From: Allantophomopsis cytisporea
Lineage: Eukaryota > Ascomycota > Leotiomycetes > Phacidiales > Phacidiaceae
Length of the DNA: 64,000 bases
Direction: 5' to 3'
NCBI GenBank assembly: GCA_024752435.1
Contig: CP103026.1
Span: 930,001 to 994,000 of the forward strand
Shown one piece after another: positions 35,229-46,700 of the stretch. Numbering within the stretch: the stretch's first letter is position 1; every line of letters starts with the position of its first letter. The notes beneath the pieces are model-generated. The model was not told where the DNA came from, did no database searches, and was given only the letters and a program-made list of their open reading frames with translations. Made by a program: the position numbers and the translations under genes.

Positions 35229-36486
35229 CAACAGAAGCACCCTTCGGAGGTCAAGGGATTCATCGATTTGGAAATGCCCAGGAACAACTCCGGAACATTG
35301 GGAAAGACAGTGAGTGACAGCAAGTTACGCGGGAATCATGATTGCTTTCAATATTCGGGCGAATTCAATTCAAGACCCTTCGAAACCCACGCCATAAGCT
35401 GAGCAAGGGTACATCATCAACCATTGCGCGTCTTTAGCCGCACACCCCCCATTCGCTAAACTCCGAGCATCAACAGTCCGACAATACCACGCGTTGTGTG
35501 TTTACTCGGACAACAGAAAACTCAATTTTTTATTTACACACTCACCCCTTCAATACCCCCACGGACATCCCGCAGCACAACAAAAAAAAAAGAACAGAGA
35601 GTGAGAGAGTGAGTGTGTACCTTACCTTACCTTACACTGACACTGACACTTCCATTGGGGATTATCTGACCTCACATTGCTTACCTGCTTACCTTACCTG
35701 ATCTTAGACTCTGCCCCCTCAAAGCCAGCTCTCATCAGATTCAGCTGGTTCCTCGACCGGAGTATCACGGCGGTAGAGAGACTCAATAGATAGACACGCA
35801 GAGATATACACAGTACGACGGATTATTTACTCGGCCTCCTCGTCCTACCAAAGCCTGCACGCACGCTACTTTCGAACTTTCTCAATCGCCCACCCCGACG
35901 ACTTACTATTCACCACCCACACGCACCACACCACCAATCGACCTTCTCATCAACAATTCACCACCTCTCAAAACTCACACAATTCATTCTTCCCTTCCCT
36001 CCCACCACCACAACACCCCCCCCAGACCCAAACCCCCCGTCTTCATTCCATCACTTCCTCTCTCACACACAACCCTTCCCTCAATTCCAATTACATTCAC
36101 ATTTCTCTCACTTCCTCTTCATACATTGTCACTCTTCTCCAGTTTGTGAGATTCTGTCAAGAGACATTGGAGAAATTGCATCTCATCGGTCCTATTGCGG
36201 AAAGAAAGAGCTTGTTGTTGCCCAGATCTCGTCTAAGCTCCCCGTAAACCTGGTTCTTATTTGTCGCGCGACCTCAACCCCAAAACTTTTGAGCTGCGAG
36301 CCATCCTTTCTGTGAGTAGCAGCATCCTGAACCATCACATTGTTCAATTCCAAAAATCCACCTTTTCAGTGAAGAGTTACGAGTGACAACTTCATATTTC
36401 TTGGTCACTTTCGAAACTGACTGGTCCTTCCTTTCTCCAATCTACAGACGCTCTCCCATACTCTCAACATAAAAAAATCCTATACC

Positions 36487-38565
36487 ATGCCTTCCGCTAC
36501 CGCCAACGGCACCAACGGTGATGCCCCAACCGCAGGAACTGCCAACGACAACATCCGCCGTTTCGCTGCTCCAAGCAGACCTCTCAGCCCCAGAGCTGAG
36601 CACACTCTCTTCCACAACAAGACAAGATGCTTTGTTTACGGTCTGCAGCCACGAGCCGTTCAGGGTATGCTCGATTTCGACTTCATCTGCAAGCGATCTA
36701 CACCATCCGTTGCCGGTATTATCTACACTTTCGGTGGTCAATTCGTGAGCAAGATGTACTGGGGAACCAGCGAGACTCTTCTCCCAGTTTACCAGCACGT
36801 TGATAAGGCCATTGCCAAGCACAGCGATGTCGACACCGTTGTCAACTTTGCTTCTTCCCGTAGTGTCTACAGCTCTACCATGGAGCTCATGAACTACCCA
36901 CAAATCAAGTCTATCGCTATCATTGCTGAGGGTGTTCCAGAGAGAGTAAGTAAATTCTTTGAAGACGCACTACAAATATCAAGAAAACGAGTGTCAATGA
37001 GTATAGCTAACATGAGTTCTTTTTTTCTTCTATAGCGTGCCCGTGAGATTCTCCACGTTGCTGCCAAGAAGGGCATCACCATTATTGGTCCTGCCACCGT
37101 CGGTGGTATCAAGCCAGGAGCTTTCAAGATCGGTAACACTGGTGGTATGATGGACAACATTGTCGCATCCAAGCTTTACCGCAAGGGTTCCGTCGGATAC
37201 GTCTCCAAGTCTGGTGGTATGTCCAACGAGCTTAACAACATCATCTCCAACACAACCGATGGTGTCTACGAGGGTGTGGCCATTGGTGGTGACAGATACC
37301 CGGGTACCACTTTCATCGACCACTTGCTTAGATACCAGGCCGATCCAGAGTGCAAGATCCTTGTCCTTTTGGGTGAGGTTGGTGGTGTTGAGGAGTACAG
37401 AGTTATTGAGGCCGTCAAGAACGGAACCATCACCAAGCCAATTGTCGCATGGGCTATTGGAACTTGCGCCAGCATGTTCAAGACCGAGGTCCAGTTCGGT
37501 CACGCTGGTTCTTTCGCCAACTCCCAGCTCGAGACTGCTGCTACCAAGAACAAGTCCATGAGAGATGCTGGTTTCTACGTCCCAGAAACCTTCGAGGACA
37601 TGCCAGCCCTCCTCGCTGAGGTTTACCAGAAGCTCGTCAAGGACGGAACCATTGTCCCACAACAGGAGCCAGTCGTTCCAAAGATCCCAATTGACTACGC
37701 TTGGGCTCAGGAGCTTGGTCTCATCCGAAAGCCAGCTGCTTTCATTTCCACCATTTCCGATGACCGTGGACAGGAGCTCTTGTACGCTGGTATGCCAATT
37801 TCTGACGTCTTCAAGGAGGAGATCGGAATCGGTGGTGTCATGTCTCTCCTTTGGTTCCGTCGCCGTCTTCCAGACTACGCCAGCAAGTTCCTTGAGATGG
37901 TTCTTATGTTGACTGCCGATCACGGACCGGCTGTGTCCGGTGCCATGAACACCATTATTACCACTAGAGCCGGAAAGGACTTGATCTCCGCTCTCGTTTC
38001 TGGTCTCTTGACCATTGGTTCCAGATTCGGTGGTGCTTTGGATGGTGCTGCCGAGGAGTTCACCAAGGCCTTCGACAAGGGTCTTTCCCCACGTGACTTC
38101 GTTGACACCATGCGCAAGCAGAACAAGCTTATTCCAGGTATTGGCCACAAGGTCAAGTCCCGTAACAATCCAGATCTCCGTGTCGAGCTTGTTAAGGAGT
38201 TCGTCAAGAAGCGCTTCCCAAGCTGCAAGATGCTCGACTACGCCCTTGCCGTCGAGTCCGTGACCACCTCCAAGAAGGACAACCTCATTCTCAACGTCGA
38301 TGGTGCCGTGGCTGTCTGCTTCGTTGATCTCATGCGCAACTGTGGTGCCTTCAGCGCTGAGGAGGCCGAGGATTACATGAAGATGGGTGTCCTCAACGGA
38401 CTCTTCGTCCTCGGACGTTCCATTGGTCTCATTGCTCATTACCTTGACCAGAAGAGACTCCGTACCGGTCTCTACAGACATCCATGGGATGACATCACCT
38501 ACCTTCTCCCATCCCTGTCCAGCGGTGCTCCAGGTACCGAGGGTCGTGTTGAGGTTCAGATGTAA
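36487..38565 (+). CDS. acl1: ATP-citrate lyase subunit 1 (CoA ligase and citrate synthase domains)
   Basis: Two exons, 36487-36945 and 37036-38565, give 662 residues. The protein matches the C-terminal part of animal ATP-citrate lyase. A CoA-ligase region (FNKTR-like FHNKTRCFVYGLQPRAVQGM, YTFGGQFVSKMYWG, GPATVGGIKPGAF) is followed by the phospho-histidine loop VQFGHAGSFA, with His309 equivalent to the autophosphorylated histidine of the human enzyme. The C-terminal citrate-synthase-like domain shows ADHGPAVSGAMNTIITTRAG, GIGHKVKSRNNPDLRV and the final YRHPWDDITYLLP. Together with the divergent acl2 product it supplies cytosolic acetyl-CoA for lipids, sterols and histone acetylation. Codon choice is strongly biased to C-ending codons (GTC, ACC, AAG), as in other highly expressed genes. 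Length agrees with filamentous ascomycete subunit 1. Confidence 0.97.
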
Positions 38566-40667
38566 AAGTGTGTGTATGAGAGTTTAATGCTGGTGGGTGT
38601 CATGGGTTGCGCTTGCTGAATGGAGTTAATCCAATGAATTTTTTACTGCGACTGTGCTGCGGCTTGATAGATAGATGTCTACTATAAAGAATTGACCGCC
38701 TGTATGCACGTTTTTAATGCAATAAGATATTACTTTTTAGAAATATGTTGCTGCGCCCCCCCTATATCCTAATGCCAAGATGTGATCTCGTGATTCGTGA
38801 TTCATGATTCATGCTTGGGTGTTGTTATGAGTCAGTTTCTGTCATGGACTTGGTAGCCGGTATCGACATCGGTGTCCGGGAGTGGGGGGGGGGGGGAAAT
38901 GATACGGAGTACGGTAGTTTTATGTCAGGTGCTTGAGAGGTACCGCAAATTGAATAGGAACTCCGTAGAACAACTATGTACATCACATAATTACATAGTA
39001 ATAAAATAATCTTTTAGTATAGAGTTTGGTCCAGATGGTAACATGCTTCTACTGTGTACTTGTGTACTCCGCTGTATATGGATGTTCGTCCGGGATAGTG
39101 AGTCTTTTTGAAAGATCAAATCAATCCAGACGGGATTGCATAACGTTCAGCCATAATTGAGACTGATCTCTCAACGGTCCTTTTTAGTCAGGTACAAACC
39201 AACCGACGACGGTAGGCATTTCGGACGCTCCACGGGTAAACCTTGGGCCCGAAGTCGTATCAGAACCATGTCGCATGCATTTACACACTCTCGCAATGCC
39301 CTCGCAATCCCTTCGCAAAAGTGTCAAGAGACCCCCCTCCCCTCGCCCATACCCTCGTATTTCATCAAGTCCATCATCAGGGAGTATGTAATGCGCAATG
39401 GAGAGACCATGGAGTTTCTAGGGACAGAATGAATTCATTTGCCGAGAGTACCGAGTCGAGGTCTGTCTCAACGAACCTTTCGACGAACTAGTCGAAGTCA
39501 ATGCTCTCCGATACATTTTCTCGCAGCGCGAAGTGACGATCATCGCTCCCAGCGCAATCTTGTGGGAACGACAGAGACGGAGCCCTTGAAAGTAAAAAAA
39601 ATAATAAAAAAATAAGAGCACTTTGAAGATGGGAGGAAGAGGGAGGGATAGGCACGACCTTAATTTGCGCGTTGCTGCTGCCCAGCCCCAAAAGCAATAC
39701 AGGTGTTTCGAAAGTTTCGAGACTCTCGAAACAATGCGCGAGGGGGTGGCCCCCGGTCCAATTACGCTTATCCATAAGGATGTAGTCAAACGAGCGTCCG
39801 TCAAGCGCAATTGGCTGCTGCCGGTTGATATCCCGGACGACACTATGCCTGCGCTTAATTATGTGGATGGATATTGGATGGATATGGATGATGAGGATGG
39901 GGCGGTTTGACGCTGATCTGCGTATTACTTCGAATTACTCTGCTGCGAGTTACTCTACTGCTGCGAATCAACTGCATCTTCCTGCATCTGAGACTCAGAC
40001 TTGCCTCGAGGGAATACACAGACACAGCACATCGAACGAGTGAGTAAGTGGCTGAGTGAGAGGAGGAGGAGGAGGAGGCGGAGAAGACGAAGAGATAGAG
40101 AAGAAGAGAGAGGAAGAGGCTCGAACTTTGAGTGTCTGTGTACTTCGTATGTCTCTCCTTGCGCATTTGCTTGGTCTTTGCTCTGATTTCGAACGAACCA
40201 ATGTACACACCTTACTAACTGCTTGCTTGCTTGTTTGCTTGCTCCTCTTCCTGCACTGGTGACTGACTGACTGTCTGTCTGTCTGTCTGCACATCTCACC
40301 TTAACCTGCACCCGGGTGACCCCCCTCTCATATCATCATCGACGTTTAGTGTGTAGTGTGTATTGCCTTTCTTGCGTTCTTCGTAAAAAGGAAGACGTAC
40401 CCTTCCTTCGTTGTTGACTTTTGCTTCTCTCATATTCATTCATTCACTCATTCACTCTGCCAATCCACGGCATACCTCTCTCTCACTCTCTTGTTGTTTT
40501 CGAATAACTCACGCGCATTTCTGTCGCTATCACATTCCTTTATTTCATCATCTCAAATCTCTCTCGCAACTATTCGCATCGTTTTTGCTGTTTTTGTGCG
40601 CTATCTATCGATCGATTACGGGAATCTTCAAGTCTAAAGCCATACATTTTCGAAAGTTCTACCAATC
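38566..40667. other. Intergenic region upstream of the glucanosyltransferase gene
   Basis: The 3' UTR of acl1 is followed by about 2 kb without a supportable gene. It holds a G-run near 38885, a perfect 9-bp inverted repeat at 39714-39732, and a (GGA)n run at 40061-40079. A long pyrimidine-rich leader precedes the ATG at 40668. The 95-codon frame at 39623-39910 has no recognisable family features. Confidence 0.6.
39714..39732. promoter_or_regulatory. Perfect 9-bp inverted repeat around one base
   Basis: GTTTCGAGA-C-TCTCGAAAC, preceded by another TTTCGAAAG element. It has the shape of a dimeric transcription-factor site, about 940 nt upstream of the glucanosyltransferase ATG. The identity of any binder is unknown. 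Confidence 0.4.
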
Positions 40668-42399
40668 ATGCGCTTCGCAACCGTAAGTCGCATTCCACAA
40701 CATGAATATTCCGAGAACCGGCCATTTATCTATTTTTTCTTTTCTTTTTCATACATTCCTATTCGCCAGCGCTTTCTCTCGTGCCGTTCCCTCTGTTGCG
40801 AGCCTCCTTTCTTATCGCAAGTGTAGCTGAGCTGACCGTTATCTGGAATGTTAGGCCAACGCCGCGCTTCTTGCGCTCAGCGGTATCGCCGCCGCCGTCC
40901 CAGCTCTCACCGTTCAGGGATCGGACTTTGTCAATGAGGCCACCGGAAACCGCTTCCAAATTGTCGGTGTTGCGTATCAGCCTGGTGGATCGTCTGGTTA
41001 CGACCCATCCTCGGGCATTGATCCATTGAGTGATGGCTCGGTGTGTTTGAGAGATGCCGCGCTCATGCAAATGCTCGGTAAGGATATCTAAGACATGGCG
41101 TTTGAAGTTTATAGCTAATAATCGTGCTTTGCAGGTGTGAATGCTATCCGTGTCTACAATGTTGACCCTAACCTCAACCACGATGAGTGTGCCAGTATCT
41201 TCAACGAGGTCGGCATTTACATGCTGCTCGATGTGAACTCCCCTCTTGTTGGAGAGTCTATCAACAGAGCTGAGCCATGGACCACTTACGATGCCAGCTA
41301 CCTCAACAGAACCTTCGCCGTCGTTGAGGCCTTCAAGAACTACCCAAACACTCTGCTCTTCTTCGCCGGAAACGAGGTTATCAACGATGTTGCTAGCGGT
41401 GAATTCGTCCCAGCATACATGAGAGCCGTCACCAGAGATCTCAAGAACTACATCGCCAAGAACTCCAACCGTACTATCCCAGTTGGTTACTCTGCCGCCG
41501 ATGTCCGCAGCATCTTGGTTGACACCGCAAACTACCTCACCTGTACCACCACTGGAGATGATACCGACCCATCCCGCGCCGATGTCATCGCCTTGAACTC
41601 TTACTCTTGGTGCGGTGACTCCTCCTACACTGATGCCGGTTACGACGTCCTCATCGATGACTTCAAGAACACCACCGTCCCAGTCTTCTTCTCCGAGTTT
41701 GGTTGCAACGCAGTCAAGCCCCGCGTCTTTACCGAGGTGCAAGCCATCTACGGTGAGGAGATGACCCCAGTTCTTTCCGGAGGAATGGTCTACGAGTTCA
41801 CCCAGGAGGATTCTGACTACGGTCTCATCGTCGTCAACAGCAACGGCTCCGCTCAGATCCGCACCGATTTCGACAACCTCCAGATCCAGTACAACAAGCT
41901 CAACTTCACCTCCCTCCAGGAAGGCAAGGCCCACAACACCACCCTTACTCCAGTTTCCTGTGACGCCAGCCTTATCACCAACGAGGGCTTCGAGAGCTCC
42001 TTCACCCCTATCGCTGTTCCAGAGGGTGTCCAAGACATGATTGACAACGGTATCACCAACGCTCCAGTCGGCAAGATCGTCACCGTCACCAACACCAACG
42101 TCACCCAGGTCGTCCAGGACTCCACCGGTGCCATCCTCACTGGACTTTCCATCACCAAGATCGCCTCTGACGAGTCCAACACCCCATCCGGCAAGACCAC
42201 CTCTAAGGGCGTCACCTCTGACTCTACCACCTCCTCCTCCTCCAACACCACTTCTGACTCCACCTCCTCCTCCTCCGCCTCCTCCACTTCCTCTTCTTCG
42301 TCCGCTTCCTCCACCGCCGGTACCAGCGCCGCTGGCAACGTCCAAGTTGTGCTTTCCACTCTTGCGCTCAGCGCCGTCGCCGCCTTCATGGCCTTGTAA
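40668..42399 (+). CDS. GPI-anchored beta-1,3-glucanosyltransferase, GH72 (Gas/Gel family)
   Basis: Three exons: a 15-nt first exon 40668-40682, then 40855-41077 and 41135-42399, giving 500 residues. The enzyme cuts and re-joins beta-1,3-glucan in the cell wall. A signal peptide (MRFATANAALLALSGIAAAV) is created only by joining the five-codon first exon. GH72 catalytic acids are Glu160 in FFAGNEVIND and Glu267 in FFSEFGCN. Glu160 falls at the same number as in Aspergillus fumigatus Gel1. The C-terminus is a Ser/Thr-rich stalk followed by small residues (STAGTSAAGN) and a hydrophobic end (VVLSTLALSAVAAFMAL), a GPI-anchor signal. There is no X8/CBM43 cysteine-box domain, so this is the Gel1/Gas4-5 type. 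Strong C-ending codon bias suggests high expression. Confidence 0.95.
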
Positions 42400-43730
42400 T
42401 AAGTGTACCTGTACAATCATGAGCGCAGCACCGCACTGCGAACGAAGGAGAAATGGTGGGGTGTTATGATAGAGTTGAGATGACGGGCACGCCTGTCATG
42501 CGAACGATGGAATAGACTTACTTCTGTGTAGATAATTTTAGTGTGTGCATGCTGGCATGTCCGGCCGGTTGGTCGTGGTGATTTGTGTTTCTTGGAAAGT
42601 GGGGCAATGTACCGCCCGTTGATAGCGTTAGTATTGCATTGTTGTTGCATTAGCGATAGCGTTGAATAGAACTGCTGAGATTTGTTGATTCTGTCTTGCT
42701 CTGGTGTGATTTATATGCTGGGAGAGCTCTGGTGAGCTGTGGTGTGGCGCATCGACAATTCTCAAAGATGCTCCCTACCTTGAAGGTGTGAGCACTTGCT
42801 TTCAGATTCTCGAATCAAATATGAATGGCAGTTTAAATTACGCATACAAAGCATTTCATAGTCATTGCCAACATATAGCCAGCGGCGCTCCACAGGTCCA
42901 GGTAAAGCCTGTAAAATTCGCTGGCGGACACGTACAATCTTATCCCTCTCCACAACATAGAACCAATCTTCCAGCTCTGTAGGAACATCATCCCGATGTT
43001 CACCACTATAATGATGATCATTCTAGCAGTCATTATCATATATGACTGGAGTGGCTGTTATCCAAGGCAATAGCATACACAGGAGACTTTGTTAGCGCTC
43101 GACTTGCCCCTACACTACTCGTCATCGTCGACGGTCTTCAACTATCAGAGTCGAAGATGTGCAGCTCTGTACTCTGTGTACTTTGCTATGGCTCGGCACG
43201 CTGTTGAAAGAAAACGGTCTAGACTTGCATACATGTTCATGTTTGAGTCGTGAGTCAAGTGCTGCAAAAAGCTTTAGGTATTTTATGAAAGGAAATCTCT
43301 TAGGTGCTATGTCTGGGGGGGGTGAATGATATGGACATCAAGGCAATGTTTGATAGTGCCTGTACTTGACTATACTTGCACAGTGGTATAGCTAACCCAG
43401 TCACGCATTTCTACACATAAAAGCAAATTCCTACATTTAAAGAGACTCTATCCCACCAAAAAATAAAAAATAAAATCCATATATCATACATCGCGAGCTG
43501 TGTATTATCACTTGCGGGTCTGGCAGTAAATACAATCACAATATGTCCCACACGAACAATCTGTACAGCAGACTAATCTGGAGTTCTAGGGAATATCATT
43601 ATCATCAATCTAGGGGTATCGTAAGAAATACTACAGTCTGTGTATGCACGCGCTAATAATACAAAAGAACAGTCTTGAAACAGACGTACAGACGATCTAC
43701 CTCCTCCACTCACGAACACACCATGACCAT
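42400..43730. other. Spacer between convergent glucanosyltransferase and DDHD genes
   Basis: About 1.3 kb, no supportable gene. It contains a short G-run near 43314 and A/T-rich stretches near 43460. Probably 3' UTRs and spacer. Confidence 0.6.
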
Positions 43731-46700
43731 CTACTCACTTGACTTTCTCTGTTTGCGAGTCTCCTTTACAGCACGCATATTTGGCAGCGTACTTTTGCGT
43801 CCCGGCTTTCTTCCACATTCCAGCACTAACATTCTGATAAAATCCTTGCTCTCCCAGTAGCTGCTGTGAGCACCGAGCATGTTCAGGTACTGGATCTCTA
43901 GAGGCCCGCCCCCAGAGCTCAGAAACCAATCCACCTGACCGTTATCATTCAGGAGATAAAACTTCTTCTCAGCAATCTCCTCGCGGGTGAAGTCATGGAC
44001 CTCCATCTCGAGCGTCGAGGGCATGCGCGCTGGCGCCGTAGGCTTAGCGACTTGTCCGACAGCAAGATCGGTCGGAGTTGTAATGCCTGGAGTGATATTG
44101 CGCATTGCATTCCCAATGGATTCGAAAAAGCCTGTTGTTGCGCTTGGAACTTGAGCACTCTTGATCGATGAAGCATAGACCGGATCAACGGTCGCGTTCA
44201 GACGATAAGCAATAGGATCATTATAATGCATCACATTATAGAGATTATCAACCGCAAGACTTCCGAATATTCCAGCATCACTAGTAGTGCGCTTACCTTT
44301 GTCGTCACTGTCTTCGGCATCAGGCTTGTTTCTCGCCTTCCGAGGAACGAGTTTGCCTTTCTCGAGGAGCAGGAAGAAGCCTGCGGGACTGCCAACGAAA
44401 AAGAGATTCTTGGTGTCAAAGTCGAAGAACTTGGATGGAGTCTTCTTATTGGCAACATCCCCAGGCTTGACAAAGGTAGGTTGTTTACTCAAGACGTCCA
44501 GTGCCATAGCACTACCAAGAGAATGGGCAATGACATGAACTCGTCCCTTCTCATGAAATTCGGGATTGTTCTTGCACCACAATCGATACACACGATTTGC
44601 CTCATTCACAAGAGCAGCAATCATTTTTGGCTTGTGATGGGACATGTAGAACGGAATGTCGAGCATCACGTCGGAGATCAAGTTTCGAACAGCGGGTATT
44701 GTGTCCGGTGTGATATCCTTAAGAGTGAAGTTGTCTTTGGCAGCCATCTTAGCGTGATCATCCGCTTTCATTGGGCCACCTTCCTCAAACGAGAGATTAG
44801 AGCGCCAATTGACAGGCAGGACCATCATGCCTCCAAGTTCTGGACGAAGGACTCTGTGCACAGCTTCGTTTCCTAGTTCAACATTGACTGAACGTCGGAA
44901 AGCATTGATGGCGTGAGTGAAGTGAAAACTTTCGACACGCTCAGAAAGTTTCTGGCCAATGCCATGAATGACCAGGATTAAGTCAGTAACTTTTGGGCGG
45001 TTTTCTTGATCCCTACAAGCCAGGCATTGGTTCTCTTTTGGGGCATCTGCATCTCCCGAAACGGGTGCTGCCTGTTCTATCTTGATCGCGGTTGCAGACT
45101 TCTTCGTTGGATGAAGCTTTCCCCATAATTTCCAATCGAAGCCACGAATTACATGAATACCAACAGTCGTTCCTTTCTTTATCTTTGCCAATGGCTTTCG
45201 GCCATAGTAGGCTGACGGTTGAAGGTTTGACTTGAGAAGGAAGGCGTTCTGAGAGTCCTTGTAAATGACCTCGTGATTTGGGTAACGCTTGGGTCGTTCC
45301 CATGGCTTCAGTGAATTCTCATCATTTAGCAATTCAATGGCACCGACTGCAGCAGCCTCACCGTGAAAGCATCGAGCTGCACAACTTGGCTCGCTAGAAA
45401 GTGTCTCATGAATTATACCATGCTTGGCAGAAGGTTTGTGATCAGCCTCGGTGGGCCAAAGCTTGTGTGAGATCTTTTCCTCGCCAATAGCACCAACCTC
45501 AATAGCACTGTTAAGCTCATCACTCCAAGTCTGAGACCAAGGACGAAGCTCTCGATAACCCATCTCAAGTTGGTTGGCGACAGCAGGCTCAACTGGCAGC
45601 ATACTATCTTTGTAGAACCAAGTTCCACGAGTCACCTCAGCAATATCATGAACTGGCGACCAGTAGATTGGCATCATTTGCAAGGCAGGTAATTGAACCA
45701 GATGTAGTCTGGAGACACCAACAGGCACCTCAGAGATTATTTTGCTGGACTTGTGAGCACTGTGCGCAGATACGATCTCGCCATCCTTCTCATGGTGCAC
45801 AGGTACCGGAATGTCTTCTGGTGAATTTTCAGAGACGTTCCCAGTCTCTGATTCTTGTGCTTCTGACTCATGAATTGAAGGTTCTGGGGACGGTGAGCGA
45901 GATCCGGTCTTCCCCCTTCTTGAGGGCGCCCGTAGAAATGGAAATCCAGTGGTGTTGTGAGTGGCAGGACTAGAACCATAAGGCGCATCAGCAACTTTTG
46001 AAGAGCTTGGACGACTAGACTGGTCGCTTTCATCAGTCTCCTTGTGCTTTTCGGTGTCCTTGTAGGCTTTGGATTTTATGTGTTTTTCATAAAGCTTGTG
46101 GGCTCTACTCTTCTCCTCATCAGTCATTTTTACGGAATCTTCCCCGACAGTGGAATGATTGTCGCTATCATCGGCAGCATCGCCTTGAGCCTTCCCTGTA
46201 GCTTCTTTCTTGGCCTTTTTAGCAGCCTTCTTCGCTGCTTTCTTGTCCTCTTTCACAGTGCTGGGACCGGTGCTAGGACCAGCCTCAGTGGCATTCACGC
46301 TTGACGTTCTCAATTTGGCTTGTTCAAGCATGACATCTTGAATGAGTTTTTGGTGCTCAGAAGCTTTGCTATTGATACGTTTCAACATCCCAGAGAAGCC
46401 ATTCTTATTTTCAGCCTTGAGGTCCTGATGAAGCTCTTCACAACAGACTGGTAATTGTTCATCAAGCTGAGCGTGCGGGGAATATTCAGAATGAGAGTTG
46501 TACGGGTTTCCGGAGGCTTCTAGCTCTTTGATAGTCTTGCGGTCAGCAGCCGTTTGGGCTTCTCCCTTGGACGATCCCCCGAAGTCAAGTTCGCAAGGGT
46601 CACCTTGAACAGGGACAACTTGGGGCGCTGTATCTACGACTGCACCATCGATTGGTTGAGTTTCTAACTTAGCTGCGCGTTTCGAGCGCTTCGAACTGCT

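Larger units (their letters stand above)
32753..36486. promoter_or_regulatory. Shared 3.7 kb control region of acl2 and acl1
   Basis: The spacer between the two divergent lyase genes is full of simple repeats: (TGG)n 33673-33694, GTGAGT-type repeats 33701-33742, (CATCT)5 34103-34128, ACCCTC repeats 34129-34145, (CT)n 34399-34423, and an 8-bp GCAGAGAA array 35188-35228. Both ends become pyrimidine-rich towards the start codons, as in strong fungal promoters. A possible intron in the acl1 leader has donor GTGAGT at 36312 and acceptor TTTTCAG ending at 36369. Open frames here are repeat-derived and I do not call them genes. Confidence 0.6.

Noticed and set aside
37030..38481. 483-codon minus-strand open frame over acl1
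   Set aside because: Antisense of a highly codon-biased gene; such frames arise from C-ending codon bias and show no family features.
40759..42420. 553-codon minus-strand frame over the glucanosyltransferase gene
   Set aside because: Its Gly/Ser/Val-rich content is the reverse of the Ser/Thr-rich coding strand, and it spans known introns of the real gene.
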